From positions 48,787 through 112,786 of the forward strand of contig NW_027479496.1 in the NCBI RefSeq assembly GCF_051014685.1: DNA of 64,000 nt. Direction: 5' to 3'. Under the pieces are notes generated by a model that made no database searches, had not been told where the DNA came from, and worked only from the letters and a program-made list of their open reading frames with translations. The stretch's first letter is position 1. Each line of letters begins with the position of its first letter. The translations under genes were made by a program, and so were the position numbers. Shown here piece by piece: positions 12,955-25,100 of this stretch. The stretch comes from Ptiloglossa arizonensis (Eukaryota; Arthropoda; Insecta; Hymenoptera; Colletidae).

Positions 12955-15900
12955 CGCAATTCTGCTGCTCCAAACGCTTAACCAGAATGTCCTAGGGAAA
13001 AAATACACATACCGTTGTAATCGGGCGAGTTTCTACTTTCAGATGCAATAGGAATTTTTGGGTCAGGTCAATCCGTTCGCGAGATATGGGAGTTTGAAGA
13101 GAAGAAATGGTTGTGAAGGCAAAAAATTTATCGCTATTCTCCTGCTCCAAACGCTTAACCAGAATGGCCTAGGGAAAAAATACACATACCGTTGTAATCG
13201 GGCGGGTTTCTACTTTCAGATGCAATAGGAATTTTTGGGTTATGTCAATCCGTTCGCGAGATATGGCACTTTGAAACCAAGAAATGGTTGAGAAGGCAAA
13301 AAATTTTTCGCAATTCTGTTGCTCCAAACGCTTAACCAGAATGGCCTAGGGAAAAAATCGAAATACCGTTGTAATCGGGTGAGTTTCTACTTTCAGATGC
13401 CATACGAATTTTTGGGTTAGGTCAATCCGTTCGCGAGATATGGGAGTTTGAAGCCAAGAAATGGTTGAGAAGGCAAGAAATTTTTCGCAATTCTGCTGCT
13501 CCAAACGCTTAACCAGAATGGCCTAGGAAAAAAATACACATACCGTTGTAATCGGGCGAGTTTCTACTTTCAGATGCAATAGGAATTTTTGGGTTAGGTC
13601 AATCCGTTCGCGAGATATGGGAATTTGAAGACACGAAATGGTTGAGAAGGCTATATATTTTTCGCAATTCTCCTGCTCCAGACGCTTAACCAGAATGGCA
13701 TAGGGAAAAAATACACATACCGTTGTAATCGGGCGAGTTTCTACTTTCAAATGCAATAGGAATTTTTGGGTTAGGTCAATCCGTTCGCGAGATATGGGAG
13801 TTTGAAGACACGAAATGGTTGAGAAGGCAAAAAATTTTTCGCAATTCTGCTGCTCCAAACGCTTAACCAGAATGGCCTAGGGAAAAAATACACATACCGT
13901 TGTAATCGGGCGAGTTTCTACTTTCAGATGCAGTAGGAATTTTTGGGTTATGTCAATCCGGTCGCGAGATATGGCACTTTGAAGCCAAGAAATGGTTGAG
14001 AAGGCAAAAAATTTTTCGCAATTCTGCTGCTCCAAACGCTTAACCAGAATGGCCTAGGGAAAAAATACACATACCGTTGTAATCGGGCGAGTTTCTACTT
14101 TCAGATGCAATAGGAATTTTTAGGTTAGGTCAATCCGTTCGCGAGATATGGGAGTTTGAAAACAAGAAATGGTTGAGAAGGCAAAAAATTTTTCGCAATT
14201 CTGCTGCTCCAAACGCTTAACCAGAATGGCCTAGGGAAAAAATACACATACCGTTGTAATCGGGCGAGTTTCTACTTTCAGATGCAATAGGAATTTTTGG
14301 GTTAGGTCAATCCGTTCGTGAGATATGGGAGTTTGAAGCCAAGAAATGGTAGAGAAGGCAAAAAATTTGTCACAATTCTGCTGCTCCAAACGCTTAACCA
14401 GAATGGCCTAGGGAAAAATACACATACCGTAGTAATCGGGCGAGTTTCTACTTTCAGATGCAGTAGGAATTTTTGGGTTATGTCAATCCGTTCGCGAGAT
14501 ATGGCACTTTGAAGCCAAGAAATGGTTGAGAAGGCAAAAAATTTTTCGCAATTCTGCTGCTCCAAACGCTTAACCAGAATGGCCTAGGGAAAAAATACAC
14601 ATACCGTTGTAATCGGGCGAGTTTCTACTTTCAGATGCAACAGCAATTTTTGGGTTACGTCAATCCGTTCGCGAGATATGGGAGTTTGAAGCTAAGAAAT
14701 GGTTGAGAAGACAACAAATTTTTCGCACTCCTGCTGCTCCAAACGCTTAACCAGAATGGCCTCGGGAAAAAATACACATACCGTTGTAATCGGGCGAGTT
14801 TCTACTTTCAGATCCAATAGGAATTTTTGGGTTAGGTCAATCCGTTCGCGAGATATTGGAGTTTGAAGCCAAGAAATGGTTGAGAAGGTGAACAATTTTT
14901 CGCAATTCTGCTGTTTCAAACGCTTAACCAGAATGGCCTAGGGACAAAATACTCATACCGTTGTAATCGGTCGAGTTTCTACTTTCAGATCCAATAGGAA
15001 TTTTTGGGTTAGGTCAATCCGTTCGCGAGATATGGGAGTTTGAAGCCAAGAAATGGTAAAGAAGGCAAAAAATTTTTCACAATTCTGCTGCTTCAAACGC
15101 TTAACCAGAATGGCCTAGGGAAAAAATACACATACCGTTGTAATCGGGCGAGTTTCTACTTTCAGATCCAATAGGAATTTTTGGGTAAGGTCAATCCGTT
15201 CGCGAGATATTGGAGTTTGAAGCCAAGAAATGGTTGAGAAGGTGAACAATTTTTCGCAATTCTGCTGCTTCAAACGCTTAACCAGAATGGCCTAGGGACA
15301 AAATACTCATACCGTTGTAATCGGGCGAGTTTCTACTTTCAGATGCAATAGGAATTTTTGGGTTAGGTCAATCCGTTCGCGAGATATGGGAGTTTGAAAC
15401 CAAGAAATGGTTGAGAAGGCAAAAAATTTTTCGCAATTCTGCTGCTCCAAACGCTTAACCAGAATGGCCTAGGGAAAAAATACACATACCGTTGTAATCG
15501 GGCGAGTTTCTACTTTCAGATGCAACAGGAATTTTTGGGTTACATCAATCCGTTCGCGAGATATGGGAGTTTGAAGCTAAGAAATGGTTGAGGAGACAAC
15601 AAATTTTTCGCACTTCTGCTGCTCCAAACGCTTAACCAGAATGGCCTAGGGAAAAAATACACACACCGTTGTAATCGGGCGAATTTCTACTTTCAGATGC
15701 AACAGGAATTTTTGGGTTACGTCAATCCGTTCGCGAGATATGGGAGTTTGAAGCTAAGAAATGGTTGAGAAGACAACAAATTTTTCGCACTTCTGCTGCT
15801 CCAAACGCTTAACCAGAATGGCCTCGGGAAAAAATACACATACCGTTGTAATGGGGCGAGTTTCTACCTTCAGATGCAATAGGAATTTTTGGGTTAGTTC

Positions 15901-18050
15901 CATCCATTCGCGAGCTATGAGAGTTTGCAGACAAGAAATGGTTGAGAAGGCAAGAAATTTTTCGCAATTCTGCTGCTCCAAACGCTTAACCATAATGGCC
16001 TAGGGAAAAAATACACATACCGTTGTAATCGGGCGAGTTTCTACTTTCAGATGCAATAGGAATTTTTGGGTTAGGTCAATCGGTTCGCGAGATATGGGAG
16101 TTTGGAGCCAAGAAATGGTAGAGAAGGCAAAAAATTTTTCACAATTCTGCTGCTCCAAACGCTTAACCAGAATGGCTTAGGGAAAAAATACACATACCGT
16201 TGTAATCGGGCGAGTTTCTACTTTCAGATGCAATAGGAATTTTTGGGTTAGGTCAATCTGTTCGCGAGATATGGGAGTTTGAAGACAAGAAATGGTTGAG
16301 AAGGAAAAAAACTTTTCGCAATTCTGCTGCTCCAAACGCTTAACCAGAATGGCCTACGGAAAAAATACACATACCGTTGTAATCGGGCGAGTTTCTACTT
16401 TCAGATACAATAGGAATTTTTGGGATAGGTCAATCCGTTCGCGAGATATTGGAGTTTGAAGCCAAGAAATGGTTGAGAAGGTAAAAAATTTTTCGCAATT
16501 CTGCTGCTTCAAACGCTTAACCAGAATGGCCTAGGGACAAAATACACATACCGTTGTAATCGGGCGAGTTTCTACTTTCAGATGCAATAGGAATATTTGG
16601 GTTAGGTCAATCCGTTCGCGAGATATGGGAGTTTGAAAACAAGAAATGGTTGAGAAGGCAAAAAATTTTTCGCAATTCTGCTGCTCCAAAAGCTTAACCA
16701 GAATGGCCTCGGGAAAAAATACACATACCGTTGTAATGGGGCGAGTTTCTACTTTCAGATGCAATAGGAATTTTTGGGTTAGGTCAATCCGTTCGCGAGA
16801 CATGGGAGTTTGAAGCTGAGAAATGGTTGAGAAGACAATATATTTTTCGCACTTCTGCTGCTCCAATCGCTTAACCAGAAAGGCCTAAGGGAAAAATACA
16901 CGTACCGTTGTAATCGGGCGAGTTTCTACTTTCAGATGCAATAGGAATTTTTGGGTTATTTCAATCCATTCGCGAGCTATGAGAGTTTGCAGACAAGAAA
17001 TGGTTGAGAAGGCAAGAAATTTTTCGCAATTCTGCTGCTCCAAACGCTTAACCAGAATGGCTTAGGGAAAAAATACACATACCGTTGTAATCGGGCGAGT
17101 TTCTACTTTCAGATGCAATAGGAATTTTTGGGTTAGGTCAATCCGTTCGCGAGATATGGGAGTTTGAAGACACGAAATGGTTGAGAAGGCAAAAAATTTT
17201 TCGCAATTCTGCTGCTCCAAACGCTTAACCAGAATAGCCTAGGGAAAAAATACACATACCGTTGTAATCGGGCGAGTTTCTACTTTCAGATGCAACAGGA
17301 ATTTTTGGGTTACGTCAATCCGTTCGCGAGATATGGGAGTTTGAAGCTAAGAAATGGTTGAGAAGACAACAAATTTTTTGCACTTCTGCTGCTCCAAACG
17401 CTTAACCAGAATGGCCTCGGGAAAAAATACACATACCGTTGTAATGGGGCGAGTTTCTACCTTCAGATGCAATAGGAATTTTTGGGTTAGTTCCATCCAT
17501 TCGCGAGCTATGAGAGTTTGCAGTCAAGAAATGGTTGAGAAGGCAAGAAATTTTTCGCAATTCTGCTGCTCCAAACGCTTAACCAGAATGGCCTAGGGAA
17601 AAAATACACATACCGTTGTAATCGGGCGAGTTTCTACTTTCAGATGCAATAGGAATTTTTGGGTTAGGTCAATCCGTTCGCGAGATATTGGAGTTTGAAG
17701 CCAAGAAATGGTTGAGAAGGTAAAAAATTTTTCGCAATTCTGCTGCTTCAAACGCTTAACCAGAATGGCCTAGGGACAAAATACACATACCGTTGTAATC
17801 GGGCGAGTTTCTACTTTCAGATGCAATAGGAATATTTGGGTTAGGTCAATCCGTTCGCGAGATATGGGAGTTTGAAAACAAGAAATGGTTGAGAAGGCAA
17901 AAAATTTTTCGCAATTCTGCTGCTCCAAAAGCTTAACCAGAATGGCCTAGGGAAAAAATACACATACCGTTGTAATCGGGCGAGTTTCTACTTTCAGATG
18001 CAACAGGAATTTTTGGGTTACGTCAATCCGTTCGCGAGATATGGGAGTTT
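12955..18050 (+). repeat. Large duplicated segment, copy 1 (about 29 monomers)
   Basis: About 5.1 kb recurs at 22,157-27,252 with a constant offset of 9,202 bp (52 x 177 - 2). The register is supported by TATCGCT (13,129 and 22,331), CGGTTCGCGA (16,081 and 25,283), the GGCTATATATTTTTCGC variant, and matching open-frame boundaries at five places. Between about 15,500 and 16,000 the register shifts: the rare CATAATGG variant sits at 15,991 and 24,839, an offset of 8,848 bp, so two monomers present here are missing in copy 2. Two monomers are regained downstream before the 9,202-bp register resumes. The left boundary lies near the A/T tract of one monomer; the right boundary is where GAAGCCAAG and GAAGCTAAG part. 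Confidence 0.85.
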
Positions 18051-18239
18051 GAAGCCAAGAAATGGTAGAGAAGGCAAAAAATTTTTCACAATTCTGCTGC
18101 TTCAAACGCTTAACCAGAATGGCCTAGGGAGAAAATACACATACCGTTGTAATCGGTCGAGTTTCTACTTTCAGATGCAATAGGAACTTTTGGGTTAGGT
18201 CAATCCGTTCGCGAGATATTGGAGTTTGAAGCCAAGAAA

Positions 18240-20640
18240 TGGTTGAGAAGGCAAGAAATTTTTCGCAATTCTGCTGCTCCAAACGCTTAACCAGAATGGC
18301 CTAGGCAAAAAATACACATACCGTTGTAATCGGGCGAGTTTCTACGTTCAGATGCAATAGGAATTTTTGGGTTAGGTCAATCCGTTCGCGAGATATGGGA
18401 ATTTGAAGACACGAAATGGTTGAGAAGGCTATATATTTTTCGCAATTCTCCTGCTCCAGACGCTTAACCAGAATGGCATAGGGAAAAAATACACATACCG
18501 TTGTAATCGGGCGAGTTTCTACTTTCAAATGCAATAGGAATTTTTGGGTTAGGTCAATCCGTTCGCGAGATATGGGAGTTTGAAGACACGAAATGGTTGA
18601 GAAGGCAAAAAATTTTTCGCAATTCTGCTGCTCCAAACGCTTAACCAGAATGGCCTAGGGAAAAAATACACATACCGTTGTAATCGGGCGAGTTTCTACT
18701 TTCAGATGCAGTAGGAATTTTTGGGTTATGTCAATCCGGTCGCGAGATATGGCACTTTGAAGCCAAGAAATGGTTGAGAAGGCAAAAAATTTTTCGCAAT
18801 TCTGCTGCTCCAAACGCTTAACCAGAATGGCCTAGGGAAAAAATACACATACCGTTGTAATCGGGCGAGTTTCTACTTTCAGATGCAATAGGAATTTTTA
18901 GGTTAGGTCAATCCGTTCGCGAGATATGGGAGTTTGAAAACAAGAAATGGTTGAGAAGGCAAAAAATTTTTCGCAATTCTGCTGCTCCAAACGCTTAACC
19001 AGAATGGCCTAGGGAAAAAATACACATACCGTTGTAATCGAGCGAGTTTCTACTTTCAGATGCAATAGGAATTTTTGGGTTAGGTCAATCCGTTCGCGAG
19101 ATATGGGAATTTGAAGACACGAAATGGTTGAGAAGGCTATATATTTTTCGCAATTCTCCTGCTCCAGACGCTTAACCAGAATGGCATAGGGAAAAAATAC
19201 ACATACCGTTGTAATCGGGCGAGTTTCTACTTTCAAATGCAATAGGAATTTTTGGGTTAGGTCAATCCGTTCGCGAGATATGGGAGTTTGAAGACACGAA
19301 ATGGTTGAGAAGGCAAAAAATTTTTCGCAATTCTGCTGCTCCAAACGCTTAACCAGAATGGCCTAGGGAAAAAATACACATACCGTTGTAATCGGGCGAG
19401 TTTCTACTTTCAGATGCAGTAGGAATTTTTGGGTTATGTCAATCCGGTCGCGAGATATGGCACTTTGAAGCCAAGAAATGGTTGAGAAGGCAAAAAATTT
19501 TTCGCAATTCTGCTGCTCCAAACGCTTAACCAGAATGGCCTAGGGAAAAAATACACATACCGTTGTAATCGGGCGAGTTTCTACTTTCAGATGCAATAGG
19601 AATTTTTAGGTTAGGTCAATCCGTTCGCGAGATATGGGAGTTTGAAAACAAGAAATGGTTGAGAAGGCAAAAAATTTTTCGCAATTCTGCTGCTCCAAAC
19701 GCTTAACCAGAATGGCCTAGGGAAAAAATACACATACCGTTGTAATCGGGCGAGTTTCTACTTTCAGATGCAATAGGAATTTTTGGGTTAGGTCAATCCG
19801 TTCGTGAGATATGGGAGTTTGAAGCCAAGATATGGTAGAGAAGGCAAAAAATTTGTCACAATTCTGCTGCTCCAAACGCTTAACCAGAATGGCCTAGGGA
19901 AAAATACACATACCGTAGTAATCGGGCGAGTTTCTACTTTCAGATGCAGTAGGAATTTTTGGGTTATGTCAATCCGTTCGCGAGATATGGCACTTTGAAG
20001 CCAAGAAATGGTTGAGAAGGCAAAAAATTTTTCGCAATTCTGCTGCTCCAAACGCTTAACCAGAATGGCCTAGGGAAAAAATACACATACCGTTGTAATC
20101 GGGCGAGTTTCTACTTTCAGATGCAACAGCAATTTTTGGGTTACGTCAATCCGTTCGCGAGATATGGGAGTTTGAAGCTAAGAAATGGTTGAGAAGACAA
20201 CAAATTTTTCGCACTCCTGCTGCTCCAAACGCTTAACCAGAATGGCCTCGGGAAAAAATACACATACCGTTGTAATCGGGCGAGTTTCTACTTTCAGATC
20301 CAATAGGAATTTTTGGGTTAGGTCAATCCGTTCGCGAGATATTGGAGTTTGAAGCCAAGAAATGGTTGAGAAGGTGAACAATTTTTCGCAATTCTGCTGT
20401 TTCAAACGCTTAACCAGAATGGCCTAGGGACAAAATACTCATACCGTTGTAATCGGTCGAGTTTCTACTTTCAGATCCAATAGGAATTTTTGGGTTAGGT
20501 CAATCCGTTCGCGAGATATGGGAGTTTGAAGCCAAGAAATGGTAAAGAAGGCAAAAAATTTTTCACAATTCTGCTGCTTCAAACGCTTAACCAGAATGGC
20601 CTAGGGAAAAAATACACATACCGTTGTAATCGGGCGAGTT
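18240..20640 (+). repeat. Third copy of the 13.5-15.2 kb block, with internal expansion
   Basis: From about 19,009 to 20,640 this matches 13,523-15,150 at an offset of 5,486 bp (31 x 177 - 1). It also matches 22,725-24,350 at 3,716 bp (21 x 177 - 1). Shared markers are GGCTATATATTTTTCGC with CCAGACGC, CCGGTCGCGAGATATGGCAC, the CATACCGTAGTAATC monomer, CAGCAATTTTTGGG, and GGTAAAGAAGG. It shares AAGATATGGTAGAG (near 19,827) with copy 2 at 23,543 but not with 14,340, so these two copies are closer to each other. The match to copy 1 stops near 15,165, where GATCCAATAGG there corresponds to GATGCAATAGG here. Confidence 0.85.
18301..19716 (+). repeat. Tandem 4-monomer duplication (708 bp x 2)
   Basis: The units 18,301-19,008 and 19,009-19,716 are almost identical at exactly 708 bp (4 x 177). 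Both contain, in order, GGCTATATATTTTTCGC with CCAGACGC and GGCATAGGG, the CAAATGC variant, the CCGGTCGCGAG/GGCACTTTG monomer, and GTTTGAAAACAAG. Differences are single bases, such as CTACGTTC in the first against CTACTTTC in the second. The equivalent places in the two 9.2-kb-offset copies have only one unit, so the duplication is specific to this block and recent. Confidence 0.9.
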
Positions 20641-20740
20641 TCTACTTTCAGATGCAATAGGAATTTTTGGGTTAGGTCAATCCGTTCGCGAGATATGGGA
20701 GTTTGAAACCAAGAAATGGTTGAGAAGGCAAAAAATTTTT

Positions 20741-22170
20741 TGCACTTCTGCTGCTCCAAACGCTTAACCAGAATGGCCTCGGGAAAAAATACACATACCG
20801 TTGTAATGGGGCGAGTTTCTACCTTCAGATGCAATAGGAATTTTTGGGTTAGTTCCATCCATTCGCGAGCTATGAGAGTTTGCAGACAAGAAATGGTTGA
20901 GAAGGCAAGAAATTTTTCGCAATTCTGCTGCTCCAAACGCTTAACCAGAATGGCCTAGGGAAAAAATACACATACCGTTGTAATCGGGCGAGTTTCTACT
21001 TTCAGATGCAATAGGAATTTTTGGGTTAGGTCAATCCGTTCGCGAGATATTGGAGTTTGAAGCCAAGAAATGGTTGAGAAGGTAAAAAATTTTTCGCAAT
21101 TCTGCTGCTTCAAACGCTTAACCAGAATGGCCTAGGGACAAAATACACATACCGTTGTAATCGGGCGAGTTTCTACTTTCAGATGCAATAGGAATATTTG
21201 GGTTAGGTCAATCCGTTCGCGAGATATGGGAGTTTGAAAACAAGAAATGGTTGAGAAGGCAAAAAATTTTTCGCAATTCTGCTGCTCCAAAAGCTTAACC
21301 AGAATGGCCTAGGGAAAAAATACACATACCGTTGTAATCGGGCGAGTTTCTACTTTCAGATGCAACAGGAATTTTTGGGTTACGTCAATCCGTTCGCGAG
21401 ATATGGGAGTTTGAAGCTAAGAAATGGTTGAGAAGACATCAAATTTTTCGCACTTCTGCTGCTCCAAACGCTTAACCAGAATGGCCTCGGGAAAAAATAC
21501 ACATACCGTTGTAATGGGGCGTGTTTCTACTTTCAGATGCAATAGGAATTTTTGGGTCAGGTCAATCCGTTTGCGAGACATGGGAGTTTGAAGCTAAGAA
21601 ATGGTTGAGAAGACAATAAATTTTTCGCACTTCCGCTGCTCCAATCGCTTAACCAGAAAGGCCTAAGGGAAAAATACACGTACCGTTGTAATCGGGCGAG
21701 TTTCTACTTTCAGATGCAATGGGAATTTTTGGGTTATTTCAATCCATTCGCGAGCTATGAGAGTTTGCAGACAAGAAATGGTTGAGAAGGCAAGAAATTT
21801 TTCGCAATTCTGCTGCTCCAAACGCTTAACCAGAATGGCCTAGGGAAAAACTACACATACCGTTGTAATCGGGCGAGTTTCTACTTTCAGATGCATTAGG
21901 AATTTTTGGGTTAGGTCAATCCGTTCGCGAGATATGGGAGTTTGAAGCCAAGAAATGGTAGAGAAGGCAAAAAATTTTTCACAATTCTGCTGCTTCAAAC
22001 GCTTAACCAGAATGGCCTAGGGAGAAAATACACATACCGTTGTAATCGGTCGAGTTTCTACTTTCAGATGCAATAGGAATTTTTGGGTTAGGTCAATCCG
22101 TTCGCGAGATATTGGAGTTTGAAGCCAAGAAATGGTTGAGAAGGTGAACAATTTTTCGCAATTCTGCTGC
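20741..22170 (+). repeat. Eight-monomer segment duplicated at 26,581-28,010
   Basis: The offset is 5,840 bp (33 x 177 - 1). Shared markers are GGTAAAAAAT (21,081 and 26,921), GACATCAAAT (21,435 and 27,275), GGGAAAAACTACACATAC (near 21,843 and 27,683), and GGAGAAAATAC followed by CGGTCGAG (22,021 and 27,861). The left boundary lies inside a chimeric monomer at about 20,730-20,745, where an AAAAAATTTTTT tract joins a GAAACCAAG monomer to a TGCACTTCTG monomer. The right boundary is near 22,170, where the partner reads CTTCAAACG and GGGACAAAATACTC. Confidence 0.85.
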
Positions 22171-25100
22171 TCCAAACGCTTAACCAGAATGTCCTAGGGA
22201 AAAAATACACATACCGTTGTAATCGGGCGAGTTTCTACTTTCAGATGCAATAGGAATTTTTGGGTTAGGTCAATCCGTTCGCGAGATATGGGAGTTTGAA
22301 GAGAAGAAATGGTTGTGAAGGCAAAAAATTTATCGCTAGTCTCCTGCTCCAAACGCTTAACCAGAATGGCCTAGGCAAAAAATACACATACCGTTGTAAT
22401 CGGGCGGGTTTCTACTTTCAGATGCAATAGGAATTTTTGGGTTATGTCAATCCGTTCGCGAGATATGGCACTTTGAAACCAAGAAATGGTTGAGAAGGCA
22501 AAAAATTTTTCGCAATTCTGTTGCTCCAAACGCTTAACCAGAATGGCCTAGGGAAAAAATCGAAATACCGTTGTAATCGGGTGAGTTTCTACTTTCAGAT
22601 GCCATACGAATTTTTGGGTTAGGTCAATCCGTTCGCGAGATATGGGAGTTTGAAGCCAAGAAATGGTTGAGAAGGCAAGAAATTTTTCGCAATTCTGCTG
22701 CTCCAAACGCTTAACCAGAATGGCCTAGGCAAAAAATACACATACCGTTGTAATCGGGCGAGTTTCTACTTTCAGATGGAATAGGAATTTTTGGGTTAGG
22801 TCAATCCGTTCGCGAGATATGGGAATTTGAAGACACGAAATGGTTGAGAAGGCTATATATTTTTCGCAATTCTCCTGCTCCAGACGCTTAACCAGAATGG
22901 CATAGGGAAAAAATACACATACCTTTGTAATCGGGCGAGTTTCTACTTTCAAATGCAATAGGAATTTTTGGGTTAGGTCAATCCGTTCGCGAGATATGGG
23001 AGTTTGAAGACACGAAATGGTTGAGAAGGCAAAAAATTTTTCGCAATTCTGCTGCTCCAAACGCTTAACCAGAATGGCCTAGGGAAAAAATACACATACC
23101 GTTGTAATCGGGCGAGTTTCTACTTTCAGATGCAGTAGGAATTTTTGGGTTATGTCAATCCGGTCGCGAGATATGGCACTTTGAAGCCAAGAAATGGTTG
23201 AGAAGGCAAAAAATTTTTCGCAATTCTGCTGCTCCAAACGCTTAACCAGAATGGCCTAGGGAAAAAATACACATACCGTTGTAATCGGGCGAGTTTCTAC
23301 TTTCAGATGCAATAGGAATTTTTAGGTTAGGTCAATCCGTTCGCGAGATATGGGAGTTTGAAAACAAGAAATGGTTGAGAAGGCAAAAAATTTTTCGCAA
23401 TTCTGCTGCTCCAAACGCTTAACCAGAATGGCCTAGGGAAAAAATACACATACCGTTGTAATCGGGCGAGTTTCTACTTTCAGATGCAATAGGAATTTTT
23501 GGGTTAGGTCAATCCGTTCGTGAGATATGGGAGTTTGAAGCCAAGATATGGTAGAGAAGGCAAAAAATTTGTCACAATTCTGCTGCTCCAAACGCTTAAC
23601 CAGAATGGCCTAGGGAAAAATACACATACCGTAGTAATCGGGCGAGTTTCTACTTTCAGATGCAGTAGGAATTTTTGGGTTATGTCAATCCGTTCGCGAG
23701 ATATGGCACTTTGAAGCCAAGAAATGGTTGAGAAGGCAAAAAATTTTTCGCAATTCTGCTGCTCCAAACGCTTAACCAGAATGGCCTAGGGAAAAAATAC
23801 ACATACCGTTGTAATCGGGCGAGTTTCTACTTTCAGATGCAACAGCAATTTTTGGGTTACGTCAATCCGTTCGCGAGATATGGGAGTTTGAAGCTAAGAA
23901 ATGGTTGAGAAGACAACAAATTTTTCGCACTCCTGCTGCTCCAAACGCTTAACCAGAATGGCCTCGGGAAAAAATACACATACCGTTGTAATCGGGCGAG
24001 TTTCTACTTTCAGATCCAATAGGAATTTTTGGGTTAGGTCAATCCGTTCGCGAGATATTGGAGTTTGAAGCCAAGAAATGGTTGAGAAGGTGAACAATTT
24101 TTCGCAATTCTGCTGTTTCAAACGCTTAACCAGAATGGCCTAGGGACAAAATACTCATACCGTTGTAATCGGTCGAGTTTCTACTTTCAGATCCAATAGG
24201 AATTTTTGGGTTAGGTCAATCCGTTCGCGAGATATGGGAGTTTGAAGCCAAGAAATGGTAAAGAAGGCAAAAAATTTTTCACAATTCTGCTGCTTCAAAC
24301 GCTTAACCAGAATGGCCTAGGGAAAAAATACACATACCGTTGTAATCGGGCGAGTTTCTACTTTCAGATCCAATAGGAATTTTTGGGTAAAGTCAATCCG
24401 TTCGCGAGATATTGGAGTTTGAAGCCAAGAAATGGTTGAGAAGGTGAACAATTTTTCGCAATTCTGCTGCTTCAAACGCTTAACCAGAATGGCCTAGGGA
24501 CAAAATACTCATACCGTTGTAATCGGGCGAGTTTCTACTTTCAGATGCAATAGGAATTTTTGGATTAGGTCAATCCGTTCGCGAGATATGGGAGTTTGAA
24601 ACCAAGAAATGGTTGAGAAGGCAAAAAATTTTTCGCAATTCTGCTGCTCCAAACGCTTAACCAGAATGGCCTAGGGAAAAAATACACATACCGTTGTAAT
24701 CGGGCGAGTTTCTACCTTCAGATGCAATAGGAATTTTTGGGTTAGTTCCATCCATTCGCGAGCTATGAGAGTTTGCAGACAAGAAATGGTTGAGAAGGCA
24801 AGAAATTTTTCGCAATTCTGCTGCTCCAAACGCTTAACCATAATGGCCTAGGGAAAAAATACACATACCGTTGTAATCGGGCGAGTTTCTACTTTCGGAT
24901 GCAATAGGAATTTTTGGGTTAGTTCCATCCATTCGCGAGCTATGAGAGTTTGCAGACAAGAAATGGTTGAGAAGGCAAGAAATTTTTCGCAATTCGGCTG
25001 CTCCAAACGCTTAACCAGAATGGCCTAGGGAAAAAATACACATACCGTTGTAATCGGGCGAGTTTCTACTTTCAGATGCAATAGGAATTTTTGGGTTAGG

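Larger units (their letters stand above)
1..12955 (+). repeat. Array domain I (14-mer blocks and related monomers)
   Basis: This domain is defined by shared variants that are uncommon further on. Examples are AGAAAT instead of ACACAT after the A-run, CATACGC instead of AAACGC, GTGAAAAAATAC after CCTA, GGGTGAG for GGGCGAG, and GATGCCATAGG. It contains the 14-monomer duplication, partial copies of it, and several short duplications. One short example is 8,090-8,400 repeated at 8,799-9,109, an offset of 709 bp or four monomers plus one base. The right edge is set where the 9.2-kb-offset duplication of domain II begins; the change in variant composition is gradual, so the edge is approximate. Confidence 0.7.
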
